Part shown: positions 41,119 through 50,469 of the stretch, piece by piece
Position numbering within the stretch: position 1 is the first letter of the stretch
Layout of the letters: the number at the start of each line of letters is the position of its first letter
Source of the DNA: Kitasatospora phosalacinea
GTDB taxonomy: Bacteria; Actinomycetota; Actinomycetes; Streptomycetales; Streptomycetaceae
DNA: 64,000 nucleotides
Assembly (NCBI RefSeq): GCF_000716545.1
Contig: NZ_JNWZ01000003.1
Coordinates: 62,001-126,000, forward strand
Reading direction: 5' to 3'
Translations under genes and position numbers: made by a program
Notes under the pieces: generated by a model
What the model was told of the DNA's origin: nothing
The model's input: the letters and a program-made list of their open reading frames with translations, nothing else
Database searches by the model: none

Positions 41119-42579
41119 TCAGCCGCGCCGGCCCGCTTCGACCACGGCGTCCAGCAGGGACGCCAGTTCGGCCTCCGTGGTGTGCGGGTTGAGCAGCGTG
41201 AGCTTGAGGCGGACCCGGCCCGGGCCGGGGCCGGGGAGTTCGGTGCGGCCGACCACCGCCCGGCCGGTGCGCAGCAGTTCGCGGCGCAGCCCGGCGTTGA
41301 CGCGGTCGCTGCCGACCGGGTCGGCGACGGCGTAGCGGAAGACCACGGTGGTCAGGACCGGGTCGCAGTGGAGCTCCAACTCGGGTGTGGCGCGGATGAG
41401 TTCGGCCGCCCGTAGGGCGCTGTCGTGGCAGCGGTCGACCAGCGCGCCGAGGCCGTCGCGGCCCAGCACCCGCAGGGTCACGGCGAGTTTGAAGGCGTCG
41501 GGGCGGCGGGTGGTGCGCAGGGACTGGCCGAGCAGGCTGGGGTAGCCGGCCGCTTCGTCGTCGGCGGGGTTGAGGTAGGCCGCGCGGCGGGCGAGCGAGG
41601 CGTAGGTGCGGGCTTCGCGGACCAGGAAGACGCCGGCGGCGGCGGGCTGCCAGCCGAGCTTGTGCCAGTCGAGGGAGACGGAGTCGGCGCGGTCGAGGCC
41701 GTCGAGGAGCGGGGCGAGCCGTTCCGAGAACAGGGCGCCGCCGCCGTAGGCCGCGTCGACGTGCAGCCAGGCGCCGTGGCGGGCGGCGAGGTCGGCGGCG
41801 GCGTGCAGCGGGTCGATCGCGCCGGTGTCGGTGGTGCCGGCGGTGGCGACGACCGCGACGGGGGTGGCGCCCTCCCGCTCGGCTTCGGCGAAGGCGTCGG
41901 CCAGCGCGCCCGCGTCCATCCGCAGTCGGCGGTCGACGGGGACGGTGCGGACGGCGCGTTCGCCGAGGCCGAGCAGGGCGGCAGCGCGCTGGACGGAGAA
42001 GTGCGCGGCCTCGGAGGCCAGGACGCGGGGGCGGGCGCCGGCCGGTACGCCGTTCGACGCGACGTCCGGGCCGAGGCGTTGGTCGCGGGCCAGCATCAGG
42101 CCCATCAGGTTGGACTCGGTGCCGCCGGTGGTCAGCACGCCGGCCGCCCGGTCGGGCCGGAAGCCCACCGACCCGGCGAGTTCGGCGAGCAGTTCGCTCT
42201 CCAGGGCGGTCGCGGCGGGGGCCTGGTCCCAGGAGTCCTGGGAGGGGTTGAGCGCGCTGACGGCGAGGTCGGCGGCGACCGCGACGGCCAGCGGCGGGCA
42301 GTGCAGGTGCGCGGCGCACCGCGGGTCGGCCGGGTCGGCCGCGCCGTACGCCAGCAGTTCCACCAACCGCCCCAGCGCGGAAGGGCCCCGGGCTTCGGCC
42401 AGCGCCTCCCGGACGGCCGCCGCGATCTCTTCCGGCTCGCCGGGGACGATCGGCCCGCCGCGCCGCCGCGCCCCGGCGGCGAGCCCGGCCAGCACCTCGG
42501 CGACCAGCGGCCGCAGGGCCTCCGGCCCGGCGACCCCGCCGGAGAGCCCGCCCGTCCCGTTCATGCCCCGCCCGTCCAT
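41119..42579 (-). CDS. ddc: PLP-dependent decarboxylase, probable L-2,4-diaminobutyrate decarboxylase
   Basis: 486 residues of the group II decarboxylase family. AHLHCPPL, SWDQAPAATALE, GVLTTGGTESNLMGL, HVDAAYGGGALF and the PLP-binding Lys at about residue 307 in SLDWHKLGW. It follows, at 58 nt, an aminotransferase of the diaminobutyrate:2-oxoglutarate type. Together they would convert aspartate semialdehyde to 2,4-diaminobutyrate and then 1,3-diaminopropane, a precursor of some hydroxamate siderophores. The iron-box palindrome upstream of the pair supports that use. The symbol is by function; an aromatic substrate cannot be excluded from the sequence alone. Confidence 0.82.
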   Translation of the reverse strand: MDGRGMNGTGGLSGGVAGPEALRPLVAEVLAGLAAGARRRGGPIVPGEPEEIAAAVREALAEARGPSALGRLVELLAYGAADPADPRCAAHLHCPPLAVAVAADLAVSALNPSQDSWDQAPAATALESELLAELAGSVGFRPDRAAGVLTTGGTESNLMGLMLARDQRLGPDVASNGVPAGARPRVLASEAAHFSVQRAAALLGLGERAVRTVPVDRRLRMDAGALADAFAEAEREGATPVAVVATAGTTDTGAIDPLHAAADLAARHGAWLHVDAAYGGGALFSERLAPLLDGLDRADSVSLDWHKLGWQPAAAGVFLVREARTYASLARRAAYLNPADDEAAGYPSLLGQSLRTTRRPDAFKLAVTLRVLGRDGLGALVDRCHDSALRAAELIRATPELELHCDPVLTTVVFRYAVADPVGSDRVNAGLRRELLRTGRAVVGRTELPGPGPGRVRLKLTLLNPHTTEAELASLLDAVVEAGRRG

Positions 42580-42637
42580 CGTCCCGCCCTCGCCCGTTGT
42601 CGACTTGTCGCTGTTCCCGTTGCCGCGCGGGCGGCCG

Positions 42638-44011
42638 TCACCCGCCGGCGCCCGGCTGCCGCATCGCGGACTCGATGGCGTCGCAGAGCCGTTCGAGGAC
42701 GGCTTCGGCCTGCTCGTCGGTGATGGTGAGCGGCGGCAGCAGGCGCAGGACGGCGTCGTGGCGGCCGCCGAGCTCGACGATCAGGCCGCGGGCCAGGCAG
42801 GCTTCGCGGACCCGGACGGCGAGGCGGGGGTCGGCCGGGCGGGCGCCGCAGCTGTCGGGTTCACCGGCGGGGTCGACGAGTTCGACGCCGAGCATCAGGC
42901 CGCGGCCGCGGACGTCGCCGATCACCGGGAGGCGGTCGCGGGCGCCGTCGAGGCGGGCCGCGATCCGGGCGCCGACCACCTCGGCGCGGGCGACCAGGCC
43001 GTTGGCGGCGACGTACCGGAGGGTGGCGGCGCCGGCGGCCATGGCCAGGGTGTTGCCGCGGAAGGTGCCGGTGTGGGCGCCGGGCTGCCAGCCGTCGTAC
43101 TCGTCGCGGTAGACCACGACGGCGAGCGGGAGGCTGCCGCCGATGGCCTTGGAGAGCACCATCGCGTCGGGTTCGATGCCGCTGTGCTCGACGGCCCACA
43201 TCCGTCCGGTGCGGCCGACGCCGGTCTGCACCTCGTCGAGGATCAGCGGGACGCCGCGTTCGGCGGTGATCCGGCGCATCTCGCGCAGCCAGGTGTCGGG
43301 GGCGGGGACGACGCCGCCCTCGCCCTGCACGGCCTCCAGGATCATCGCGGCGGGCGGCAGCACGCCCCCGGACGGGTCGTCGAGGAGGCGTTCGGTGTAG
43401 GCGGCGGCGAGTTCGGCGCCGCGCTCGCCGCCGACGCCGAACGGGCAGCGGTAGGCGTACGGGTAGGGCAGCCGGGTGACTTCGCCGCCGCTGGGCAGCG
43501 GGGCCTTGACGGCGGTGCTGCCGGTGACGGCGAGGGCCCCGGCGGTCATGCCGTGGTAGGCGCCGGTGAAGGCGAGGGCGCCGCGCCGGCCGGTGGCGGT
43601 CTGCATCAGCTTGAGGGCGGCTTCGACGGCGTCGGTGCCGGCCGGGCCGCAGAAGTGGATCCGGGACCTGGCGGCGAACTTCTCCGGGAGGCTCTCCAGC
43701 AGCGCGGTGGTGAAGTCGTCCTTCTCGGCGGTGGCGAGGTCGAGCAGGTGCAGCGGCGCCCCGCTGTCCAGGGTGCGGCGGATCGCGCCGAGCACCACGG
43801 GGTGGTTGTGGCCGAGCGCGAGGGTGCCGGCGCCGGAGAGGCAGTCGAGGTAGCGGCGGCCGTCGGCGCCCTCCACGGTCATGCCGTTCGCGCGCACCGG
43901 GACGATCGGGAAGGACCGGGCGTAGGTGCGGGCGGCCGATTCGCGGATGCGCTGGCGGCGCAGGATCGCGTCGCCCGCCGGTGCGGCGGAGGTGCCGACG
44001 GTGAGGGTCAC
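42638..44011 (-). CDS. dat: class III aminotransferase, probable diaminobutyrate:2-oxoglutarate transaminase
   Basis: 457 residues from a GTG with GGGAG upstream. VEGADGRRYLDCLSGAGTLALGHNHP and FCGPAGTDAVEAALK are marks of the EctB/Dat group; VPLILDEVQTGVGRTG precedes the PLP Lys at about residue 288 in LSKAIGGSLPL. It makes L-2,4-diaminobutyrate from aspartate semialdehyde. The absence of ectA/ectC and the presence of a decarboxylase next door exclude ectoine and point to 1,3-diaminopropane. The 20-bp palindrome 18 nt before its start suggests repression by an iron-dependent DtxR/IdeR-type protein. Confidence 0.85.
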   Translation of the reverse strand: MTLTVGTSAAPAGDAILRRQRIRESAARTYARSFPIVPVRANGMTVEGADGRRYLDCLSGAGTLALGHNHPVVLGAIRRTLDSGAPLHLLDLATAEKDDFTTALLESLPEKFAARSRIHFCGPAGTDAVEAALKLMQTATGRRGALAFTGAYHGMTAGALAVTGSTAVKAPLPSGGEVTRLPYPYAYRCPFGVGGERGAELAAAYTERLLDDPSGGVLPPAAMILEAVQGEGGVVPAPDTWLREMRRITAERGVPLILDEVQTGVGRTGRMWAVEHSGIEPDAMVLSKAIGGSLPLAVVVYRDEYDGWQPGAHTGTFRGNTLAMAAGAATLRYVAANGLVARAEVVGARIAARLDGARDRLPVIGDVRGRGLMLGVELVDPAGEPDSCGARPADPRLAVRVREACLARGLIVELGGRHDAVLRLLPPLTITDEQAEAVLERLCDAIESAMRQPGAGG

Positions 44012-44029
44012 AGCAGGAGCTCCCTTGGG

Positions 44030-44049
44030 AAGTTAGGTAAGCCTAACTT
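44030..44049. promoter_or_regulatory. iron box (DmdR/IdeR-type operator)
   Basis: A perfect palindrome AAGTTAGG-TAAG-CCTAACTT, matching the TTAGGTTAGGCTAACC-type iron boxes of actinomycetes. It lies 18 nt before the aminotransferase start, with a TAAAGT -10-like element overlapping it on the minus strand. Confidence 0.8.
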
Positions 44050-44236
44050 TATCTCCGGAGGTCCGGCGAATGCCGTCACCAGGCCCTCCGGATCACCCGT
44101 CCGGGTGAGCGGTTCCCCTGCCCGCTCCCCCGCCCGGCCCCCGCCGGGCGCCCGCCGGGCGCCCGCCGGGCGCCCCCGCCCCTCCAACGAGCCGAACCGT
44201 GACGGGTCACGGCCCGCCCCGGGTAGCCTCCCGTCC

Positions 44237-44854
44237 ATGGACAGCACCGCCGCCCGCGAAGCCCACTCCCGCGAACTGGCCGAGACCCGCGCCTTCTTCG
44301 CCGAACGCGCCGCCCGCTGGGACGGCAAGTACCCGGACGACAGCCCGCGCTACGCCGCCGCGATCGCCGACACCGGCCTGGCCGCCGGAGAGTTCGTCAT
44401 CGACGCGGGCTGCGGCACCGGCCGCGCCCTGCCCCTGCTGCGCGCCGCCGTCGGCCCGGCCGGCACCGTCCTCGGCGTCGACCTGACGCCCGAGATGCTG
44501 GAGCAGGCCGCCGTCCACCGCGCCGACGCCGCCCTGGTGCAGGCCGACTGCACCCGGCTGCCGCTGCCCGAGGCCGTCGCCGACCTGGTGTTCGGCGCGG
44601 GCCTGATCTCCCACCTGCCCGGCCCGGCCGAGGGCCTGCGCGAACTCGCCCGGGTCACCCGCCCCGGCGGCCGCCTCGCCCTCTTCCACCCGCTCGGCCG
44701 CGCCGCCCTCGCCGCCCGCAAGGGCCGCCCGCTCACCCCCGACGACCTGCGCGCCCGCGAGCACCTCTTCCCGCTGCTCGCCGCCAACGGCTGGACCCCG
44801 CTGTCCTACACCGACGAACCGGCCCGCTACCTGGTCCTGGCCGCGCGGAGCTGA
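44237..44854 (+). CDS. class I SAM-dependent methyltransferase
   Basis: 205 residues. FVIDAGCGTGRALPLLR is the SAM-binding glycine-rich loop, followed by VLGVDLTPEML, ALVQADCTRLPLPE and LISHLPGPAEGLRELARVTRPGGRLALF, a UbiE-like arrangement. A TAGCCT element ends about 7 nt before the ATG and no Shine-Dalgarno is seen, so the message may be leaderless. The acceptor substrate is unknown; it ends 6 nt from the convergent response regulator gene. Confidence 0.88.
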   Translation: MDSTAAREAHSRELAETRAFFAERAARWDGKYPDDSPRYAAAIADTGLAAGEFVIDAGCGTGRALPLLRAAVGPAGTVLGVDLTPEMLEQAAVHRADAALVQADCTRLPLPEAVADLVFGAGLISHLPGPAEGLRELARVTRPGGRLALFHPLGRAALAARKGRPLTPDDLRAREHLFPLLAANGWTPLSYTDEPARYLVLAARS

Positions 44855-44860
44855 CCGGCC

Positions 44861-45553
44861 TCAGCCCTCCTGCCAGCGGTAGCCCAGTTCGGGGCGGCCG
44901 ACCTGGCCGTAGCGGGGTTCGCGGGTGGCGCGACCGGTGGTGACCAGGTGCTCCAGGTAGCGGCGGGCGGTGATCCGGGAGACGCCGGTGGCCTCGGCGG
45001 CGGCTGCGGCGGAGAGGCCGTCGGGGGCGGTGCGCAGGGCGGCGGCGAGGGTGTCGAGGGTGTCGGCGGCCAGGCCCTTGGGGAGGCTGCTGCGGTCGGT
45101 GCCGCGCAGCAGGGCGAGCGCCCGGTCGACCTCGTCCTGGCCGAGCGCCTGGCCGGGGCGCTCGAGGTTGGCCCGGTAGCGGGCGTACTGACGCAGGCGG
45201 TCGCCGAGGGCGGCGGCGCCGAAGGGTTTCAGCAGGTACTGGACGACGCCCGCGCTGACCGCCTGCCGGACCACGGCGAGGTCGCGGGCGGAGGTGACGG
45301 CGATGACGTCGGCGCCGTGCCCGGCGGCGCGCAGCGCGGCGCACAGTTGCAGGCCGTGGCCGTCGGGGAGGTACAGGTCGAGCAGGATCAGGTCGACCGG
45401 GGCGTGGGCGTCCAGCGCGCGGAGCCCGGCGGCGCGGGAGTGCGCGACGGCGGCGACGGCGAAGCCGGGGGTGCGGGCGACGTAGCGGGCGTGGGCGTCG
45501 GCGGCGACGGGGTCGTCCTCGACGACCAGGACGCGGATGGGCCGGTCGGTCAC
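44861..45553 (-). CDS. CitB/DcuR-type response regulator
   Basis: 230 residues from a GTG overlapping the kinase stop by 4 nt. The receiver domain has VLVVEDDP (acidic pair), phospho-acceptor Asp in LILLDLYLPDG, and the Lys in YLLKPFGAAAL. The C-terminal part ends in a helix-turn-helix (SAAAAAEATGVSRITARRYLEHLV) as in CitB, DcuR and DctR. With the kinase it forms the pair expected to control the DctA gene divergent from it. Confidence 0.92.
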   Translation of the reverse strand: MTDRPIRVLVVEDDPVAADAHARYVARTPGFAVAAVAHSRAAGLRALDAHAPVDLILLDLYLPDGHGLQLCAALRAAGHGADVIAVTSARDLAVVRQAVSAGVVQYLLKPFGAAALGDRLRQYARYRANLERPGQALGQDEVDRALALLRGTDRSSLPKGLAADTLDTLAAALRTAPDGLSAAAAAEATGVSRITARRYLEHLVTTGRATREPRYGQVGRPELGYRWQEG

Positions 45554-47175
45554 GGGGCGGTGTCCGTTTCGGTGCGCTGGAGCGGGAGCCGGACGGTGAG
45601 CACGGCGCCGGGGCCGTCCTGCCGGTCGATCCGGACGTCGCCGCCGTTGCGGCGGGCGGTCTGGGCGACCAGGGCGAGGCCGAGGCCGCGGCCGTGCTGC
45701 TTGGTGGTCCAGCCGCGCCGGAAGACGTCCCCGGCGGCGGCGGGGTCGACGCCCGGGCCGGTGTCGGCGACCCGCAGCAGCAGGTGGCCGTCCTCGGTGC
45801 GGGCGGTGACGGCGACCGCGGGGGCGGCGCGGGCGGCGTTCTCGATGGCGGCGTCCATGGCGTTGTCGAGCAGGTTGCCGAGCAGGGTGACCAGGTCGCG
45901 CGGGGTGAGGCGGTCGGGCAGCACGCCGTCGTCGATCCGGCTGTCCTCGGTGAGGGCGAGGTCGACGCCGCGTTCGGCGGCCTGGGCGGCCTTGCCCAGC
46001 AGCAGGGCGGCGAGCACGGGTTCGGCGACGGCGCCGACGACCTGGTCGGTGAGCCGCTGGGCCAGGGCGAGTTCGGCGGTGGCGAACTCCACGGCCTCGC
46101 GGTGGCGGCCGAGTTCGATCAGCGAGACCACGGCGTGCAGCCGGTTGGCGGCTTCGTGGGCCTGCGCGTCGAGGGCCGCGGCGATGCCGCGGATGTTGTC
46201 CAACTCGCCCGTCAGCCCCTGGAGTTCGGTGTGGTCGCGGAGGGTGACCACGGTACCGAGGCCGGGCCCGACCGGGGAGGTGTTGAGCAGCACCACGCGT
46301 TCGGCGGTCAGGTGCACCTCGTCCCGGACGGGCTCCTCGCTCTCCAGCGCCCGGGTGAGCGATCCCGGCAGGTCGAGCTGACGGACCGTCAACCCGTCGG
46401 CGTTCTCGGCCAGTTGGAGCAGGTCGCGGGCGGCGTCGTTGCACAGCAGGACGCGGTGCTCGCGGTCGAGCAGCACCAGCCCCTCCCGGACGGAGTGCAG
46501 CGTCGCCTGGTGGTAGTCGTACAGGTGGGCGAGCTGTTCGGCGTCCAGGCCGTGGGTGTACCGGCGCAGCCGGGCGGCGAGCAGGTAGCTGGCGGCGGCG
46601 CCGAGGGCGAGCGCGGCGGCGGCGACGCCGGTGAGGGCGAGCAGCGGGGTGCGCAGCCGGGCGGTGATGTTGTCGACGGTGATGCCCGCGCTGACCAGGG
46701 CGACCACGCGGTGCTCGCCGTCGAGGACGGGGGTGACGACCCGGACGGACGGGCCGAGGGTGCCGGTGTACGTCTCGTGCTGGGTCTGCCCGGCCCGGGC
46801 CCGGTCGGTGTGGCCGAGGAAGGGGAGGCCGATCCGGGCCGGATCGGGGTGGGTCCAGCGGATGCCGTCGGGGTCCATCACGGTGACGAAGTCGACGCCG
46901 GTGTCGGCGCGGACCCGTTCCGCGTACGGCTGCAGGACGGCGCTGGGGTCGGGCCGGACGGCGGCCTCCCGGACGGTGGGGGTGTCGGCGACGGCGAGGG
47001 CGACGGCGGTGGCCTGCCGCAGGGCGGCGTCCTCGGCGCGGTGCGCGGTGAACAGGTAGGCCAGGACGGCGCCGCCCGCGACCACGGCGGCGACGATCAC
47101 CACCTGGACGGCGAACAGCCGCCCGGCCAGGCTGCGCCGACGGCGGTGCGGGGGCGGCGTGCCGGTCGGGTGCAT
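45550..47175 (-). CDS. CitA/DcuS-type sensor histidine kinase
   Basis: 541 residues. Membrane helix near 21-43, an extracytoplasmic PAS/Cache-type ligand domain to about 180 (VDFVTVMDPDGIRWTHPDP, GTLGPSVRVVTPV), a second helix near 185-205, a cytoplasmic PAS domain, then a kinase core with HEAANRLHAVVSLIELGR (the SpoOB-like H box), LLGNLLDNAMDAA (N box) and VADTGPGVDP (G1), RGLGLALV (G2). This group senses C4-dicarboxylates or citrate. A possible operator ACGCT-n9-AGCGT lies at 47232-47250 between this gene and dctA. Confidence 0.92.
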   Translation of the reverse strand: MHPTGTPPPHRRRRSLAGRLFAVQVVIVAAVVAGGAVLAYLFTAHRAEDAALRQATAVALAVADTPTVREAAVRPDPSAVLQPYAERVRADTGVDFVTVMDPDGIRWTHPDPARIGLPFLGHTDRARAGQTQHETYTGTLGPSVRVVTPVLDGEHRVVALVSAGITVDNITARLRTPLLALTGVAAAALALGAAASYLLAARLRRYTHGLDAEQLAHLYDYHQATLHSVREGLVLLDREHRVLLCNDAARDLLQLAENADGLTVRQLDLPGSLTRALESEEPVRDEVHLTAERVVLLNTSPVGPGLGTVVTLRDHTELQGLTGELDNIRGIAAALDAQAHEAANRLHAVVSLIELGRHREAVEFATAELALAQRLTDQVVGAVAEPVLAALLLGKAAQAAERGVDLALTEDSRIDDGVLPDRLTPRDLVTLLGNLLDNAMDAAIENAARAAPAVAVTARTEDGHLLLRVADTGPGVDPAAAGDVFRRGWTTKQHGRGLGLALVAQTARRNGGDVRIDRQDGPGAVLTVRLPLQRTETDTAP

Positions 47176-47343
47176 GCCGACCAGTGTGCACGCCCGGGCC
47201 GGTGCGCCGAAGGGCCGGGACGGCGGCGTGAACGCTATGAACGCAAGCGTGCCCCGGCCGCGTCCGGGCCGGATAGTCGGGCCGCGGCCCGCCACCCCTC
47301 GGGCCCGAGCCCCCACCGAGCCTACGGCGAAGGAGCCGCGAGC

Positions 47344-48732
47344 ATGGAGCCGACCCAGCACGGAACGCCGCCCGGCGCGAGGAAGCCCGGGACCGGGAGG
47401 TCCGACCGCACCCACTACCTGTACCTGGCGGTGGTCGCCGCGGTCGTCGCGGGCGTGGTGGTGGGGCTGGCCGCGCCGGGGTTCGCGGTGGAGCTGAAGC
47501 CGGTGGGCACCGGGTTCGTCAACCTGATCAAGATGATGATCTCCCCGGTGATCTTCTGCACGATCGTGCTGGGCGTCGGCTCGGTCACCAGGGCCGCGAA
47601 GGTCGGCCGGGTCGGCGGCCTGGCGCTGGGCTACTTCCTGCTGACCTCGACGGTGGCGCTCGGCATCGGCCTGCTGGTCGGCAACCTGCTGGAGCCCGGC
47701 AGCGGGCTGCACCTGACCGCGGCGCTCGCCAAGTCCGGCCACGCGCAGGCCGCGGCGGGCGCGGAGTCGACCACCGAGTTCCTGCTCGGCGTCGTCCCGA
47801 CCACCCTGGTGTCGGCGCTGACCGCCGGCCAGGTGCTGCAGACCCTGCTGGTGGCGCTGCTGGTCGGGTTCGCCCTGCAGGCGATGGGCCCGGCCGGGGC
47901 GCCGGTGCTGCGCGGGGTGGAGCACCTGCAGAAGCTGGTGTTCAAGGTGATGTCGATGATCATGTGGGTGGCGCCGGTCGGCGCGTTCGGCGCGATGGCG
48001 GCGGTGGTCGGGGCGACCGGCACGGCGGCGCTGAAGAGCCTCGCCGTGATCATGGTCGGTTTCTACGCCACCTGCGTGCTGTTCGTGGTCGTGGTGCTGG
48101 GCCTGCTGCTGCGGCTGGCCGCCGGGGTGAACGTGTTCGCGCTGCTGCGCTACCTCGGACGGGAGTTCCTGCTGATCCTCTCCACCTCCTCCTCGGAGAG
48201 CGCCCTGCCCCGGCTGATCGCCAAGATGGAGCACCTCGGGGTGAGCCGCCCGGTGGTCGGCATCACCGTGCCGACCGGCTACAGCTTCAACCTGGACGGC
48301 ACCGCGATCTACCTCACCATGGCGTCGATCTTCGTCTCGGAGGCGATGGACAAGCCGATGTCACTGGGCGAGCAGCTCTCCCTGCTGCTGTTCATGGTGC
48401 TGGCCTCCAAGGGCGCGGCAGGCGTGACCGGCGCGGGCCTGGCCACCCTGGCCGGCGGCCTCCAGTCGCACAAGCCCGCCCTCGTCGACGGCGTCGGCCT
48501 GATCGTCGGCATCGACCGCTTCATGTCGGAGGCCCGGGCGCTCACCAACTTCGCGGGCAACGCGGCCGCCACCGTCCTGATCGGGCACTGGACCGGCGAA
48601 CTCGACCGCACCCGGATGGCGTCCGTCCTGTCCGGCGCGCTCCCCTACGACGAGAGCGCGACCGCCGCGACCGCCGAACTGCCCGCGCAGGCCGGCGCAC
48701 CGGCCGCGGAGCAGCCCGTCACCGGTTCCTGA
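47344..48732 (+). CDS. dctA: C4-dicarboxylate:cation symporter (DctA / DAACS family)
   Basis: 462 residues with GAAGGAG before the ATG. Membrane protein with the DAACS hallmarks: MMISPVIFCTIVLGV, LSTSSSESALPRLIAKME (Ser-rich hairpin), GYSFNLDGTAIYLT and the GIDRFMSEARALTNFAGN substrate/ion motif. It should take up succinate, malate and fumarate with protons or sodium. It is divergent from a CitAB-type two-component system, its probable regulator. The 3' end overlaps the convergent membrane-protein gene by 14 nt. Confidence 0.95.
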   Translation: MEPTQHGTPPGARKPGTGRSDRTHYLYLAVVAAVVAGVVVGLAAPGFAVELKPVGTGFVNLIKMMISPVIFCTIVLGVGSVTRAAKVGRVGGLALGYFLLTSTVALGIGLLVGNLLEPGSGLHLTAALAKSGHAQAAAGAESTTEFLLGVVPTTLVSALTAGQVLQTLLVALLVGFALQAMGPAGAPVLRGVEHLQKLVFKVMSMIMWVAPVGAFGAMAAVVGATGTAALKSLAVIMVGFYATCVLFVVVVLGLLLRLAAGVNVFALLRYLGREFLLILSTSSSESALPRLIAKMEHLGVSRPVVGITVPTGYSFNLDGTAIYLTMASIFVSEAMDKPMSLGEQLSLLLFMVLASKGAAGVTGAGLATLAGGLQSHKPALVDGVGLIVGIDRFMSEARALTNFAGNAAATVLIGHWTGELDRTRMASVLSGALPYDESATAATAELPAQAGAPAAEQPVTGS

Positions 48733-49144
48733 GCCACTCGAAGTACGACGGGCCGAACGGCCAGCGCGGCATCGGGCCGCAGTCCGGCTCCACCCCCGCC
48801 GGGACGTCCGCCGGGGCGCCCATGCCGTGCGCGTACAGCGCGGCGAGGGCGTACCCGGCCAGCAGCAGCACCGGCCACAGCCACCAGGCGCTGCCCTTCA
48901 GCCGGGACAGCGGGGCGGCGAGCAGCAGCATCGTCACCACGCAGACGCCCATCACCGCCGCCTTCGGCCAGAACCGGCCGGGCAGCCCCTCGGCGTCCTG
49001 CGTCAGGCACCAGTGCCAGGCCCCGTCGGCGAGGCCGCTCCCGCGCAGCGCCGCCCACACCCCGAACGCCACCGCCAGCGGCACCCAGGCGCATCCGTTC
49101 GCCGGCACCCGCCAGCCCTTCCAGTCCAGCGCCTTCGTTCCCAT
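48719..49144 (-). CDS. small integral membrane protein, unknown function
   Basis: 141 residues from the ATG at 49144. Three probable membrane helices: WVPLAVAFGVWAALRG, AAVMGVCVVTMLLLAAPL and WLWPVLLLAGYALAALYAHG, followed by a soluble C-terminal tail PDCGPMPRWPFGPSYFEWLRNR (quoted in part). I recognise no family. The stop lies 14 nt inside the end of dctA on the other strand. Confidence 0.75.
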   Translation of the reverse strand: MGTKALDWKGWRVPANGCAWVPLAVAFGVWAALRGSGLADGAWHWCLTQDAEGLPGRFWPKAAVMGVCVVTMLLLAAPLSRLKGSAWWLWPVLLLAGYALAALYAHGMGAPADVPAGVEPDCGPMPRWPFGPSYFEWLRNR

Positions 49145-49242
49145 CCGGCCTCCGCCCGTGTGGTCAACCACCTCCACGCGGGCGGGGGTCCGGCGGTTCC
49201 ACGGGGGCCTCCGGCAGACGGGGAGGGAGGCGTCGGGGGCTC

Positions 49243-50217
49243 TCAGGCGGGTTCCGGGGTGGTGCCGGAGAGGGCCCAGGCCAGGCCGGTGGCGGGGTCC
49301 TCCAGGGCGAGGTGGAGGTGGCGGAGGTCGTCGGCGGGTTCGGTCCAGGCGAGGCAGCGCAGGCGGGCGACCAGGGATTCGGCGACGGTCCGGAGGGGGC
49401 CGGGGGTGCCGTCCATCGCGGCGAGCAACTGCCAGACGGCGAGCCGTCCCTGGGCCGCGCCGCGGTCGGGGCGGGCCGAGGCGAGGTGGACCAGGGCGGG
49501 GTAGAGGGCGGCGAACGGCAAGTGGCCGCCGGTGACTTCGGGGCCGCCGGCGAGCTGGGCGGCGGCGTCGGCGGCGCGGCCGCGGACGCACACGGCGGTG
49601 GTCCAGTCGGAGAGCGCGGCGAGTGCCCGGGTGGCCGGGAGCCCGGTCAACCGGCTTCCCGGGTTGGGGAGTTCGATGACGGCGAGGCCCTCGCGGGTGG
49701 GCGGGGCGAGGTGCAGGGCGCGGCGGGCGCCGCCGAAGGGCAGGTACTCGCGGACCCGGGTGTCGCGCTCCCAGCCGCCGTCCTCCCAGGGCAGCAGCCG
49801 GTAGGGCACCCCGTCCTCGTCGGGGGCGTCGTCGCCGGGGTCCTCGCCGAGCAGGGCGCGGGTGTGGGCGGCGAGGCGGCGGATCCCGGACGGCAGCGGC
49901 AGGGCGTCCAGGACCGGCCGGGGGTGGCGGGTGGCCAGGACCTCCCACAGCGGCCCGGCGTCGTGGTCGGCGGCGGTCGCGGGGGCGCCGGGGCCGCCGG
50001 GGCCGCCGGGGTCGAACAGCCGGGCGGCGAGGGCGGCGGGCGCGCCGTACGCGACCAGGTGGCCGAGCGGCCCGGACAGCGAGTCGCCCAGCGCCCTGGC
50101 CAGCCGGAAGCGCTCCAGCAGCTCCTCCCACCGGCCCTGCTCGGCGAGCCGCCGCCCGGACGGGCCCTGCCCGTAGCGCACCTGCCGCGCGGGCCCCGGC
50201 CCGTTCTCCACGATCAT
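49243..50217 (-). CDS. hypothetical protein
   Basis: 324 residues, start ATG at 50217. It is soluble, with no signal peptide. It has an Ala/Leu-rich, helical-repeat look: RWEELLERFRLARALG, LVAYGAPAALAARLF, LWEVLATRHPRPVL, an LPWEDGGWERDTRVREYLPFGG segment and ALYPALVHLASARPD. Such proteins occur singly in Streptomyces genomes, but I cannot name the family with confidence. It borders the remnant zone at 50276-50655. Confidence 0.7.
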   Translation of the reverse strand: MIVENGPGPARQVRYGQGPSGRRLAEQGRWEELLERFRLARALGDSLSGPLGHLVAYGAPAALAARLFDPGGPGGPGAPATAADHDAGPLWEVLATRHPRPVLDALPLPSGIRRLAAHTRALLGEDPGDDAPDEDGVPYRLLPWEDGGWERDTRVREYLPFGGARRALHLAPPTREGLAVIELPNPGSRLTGLPATRALAALSDWTTAVCVRGRAADAAAQLAGGPEVTGGHLPFAALYPALVHLASARPDRGAAQGRLAVWQLLAAMDGTPGPLRTVAESLVARLRCLAWTEPADDLRHLHLALEDPATGLAWALSGTTPEPA

Positions 50218-50275
50218 CCGCTCAATGTACGACCGGGTCGGCGCGCGGAGCTGACACCCCGTCAGTGGCGGAGTG

Positions 50276-50426
50276 TCACGGTGCGCCCGGCCGGGTCGGC
50301 CGGTGGGGCTGCGGCGCCATCAGCCCGTGCCGGTACGCGGCGGCCACCGCCTGCGAGCGGTCGCGCGCCGAGCCTGCCGGGGATCCGCTTGACGTGCGTC
50401 TTCACGGTGGACTCGGCGAGGTGCAG
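50276..50426 (-). pseudogene. remnant of a LuxR/NarL-type response regulator C-terminus
   Basis: Minus strand codes LHLAESTVKTHVKRIPGRLGAR, the recognition helix of a LuxR-type helix-turn-helix. The family's ending then continues in another frame as RDRSQAVAAAYRHGLMAPQPHR and reaches a stop at 50276. Joining the two needs 2 nt restored in the GCGCG run near 50366. Nothing of the receiver domain or the first HTH helix remains upstream. Confidence 0.65.
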
Positions 50427-50469
50427 CGGCGCGGCGGTCCCCTCGCCGTCCCCACCCTCGCCACCACCG

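Noticed and set aside
41119..44011. Ectoine biosynthesis (ectB-like aminotransferase)
   Set aside because: No ectA or ectC; a PLP decarboxylase is the partner and an iron box precedes the pair.
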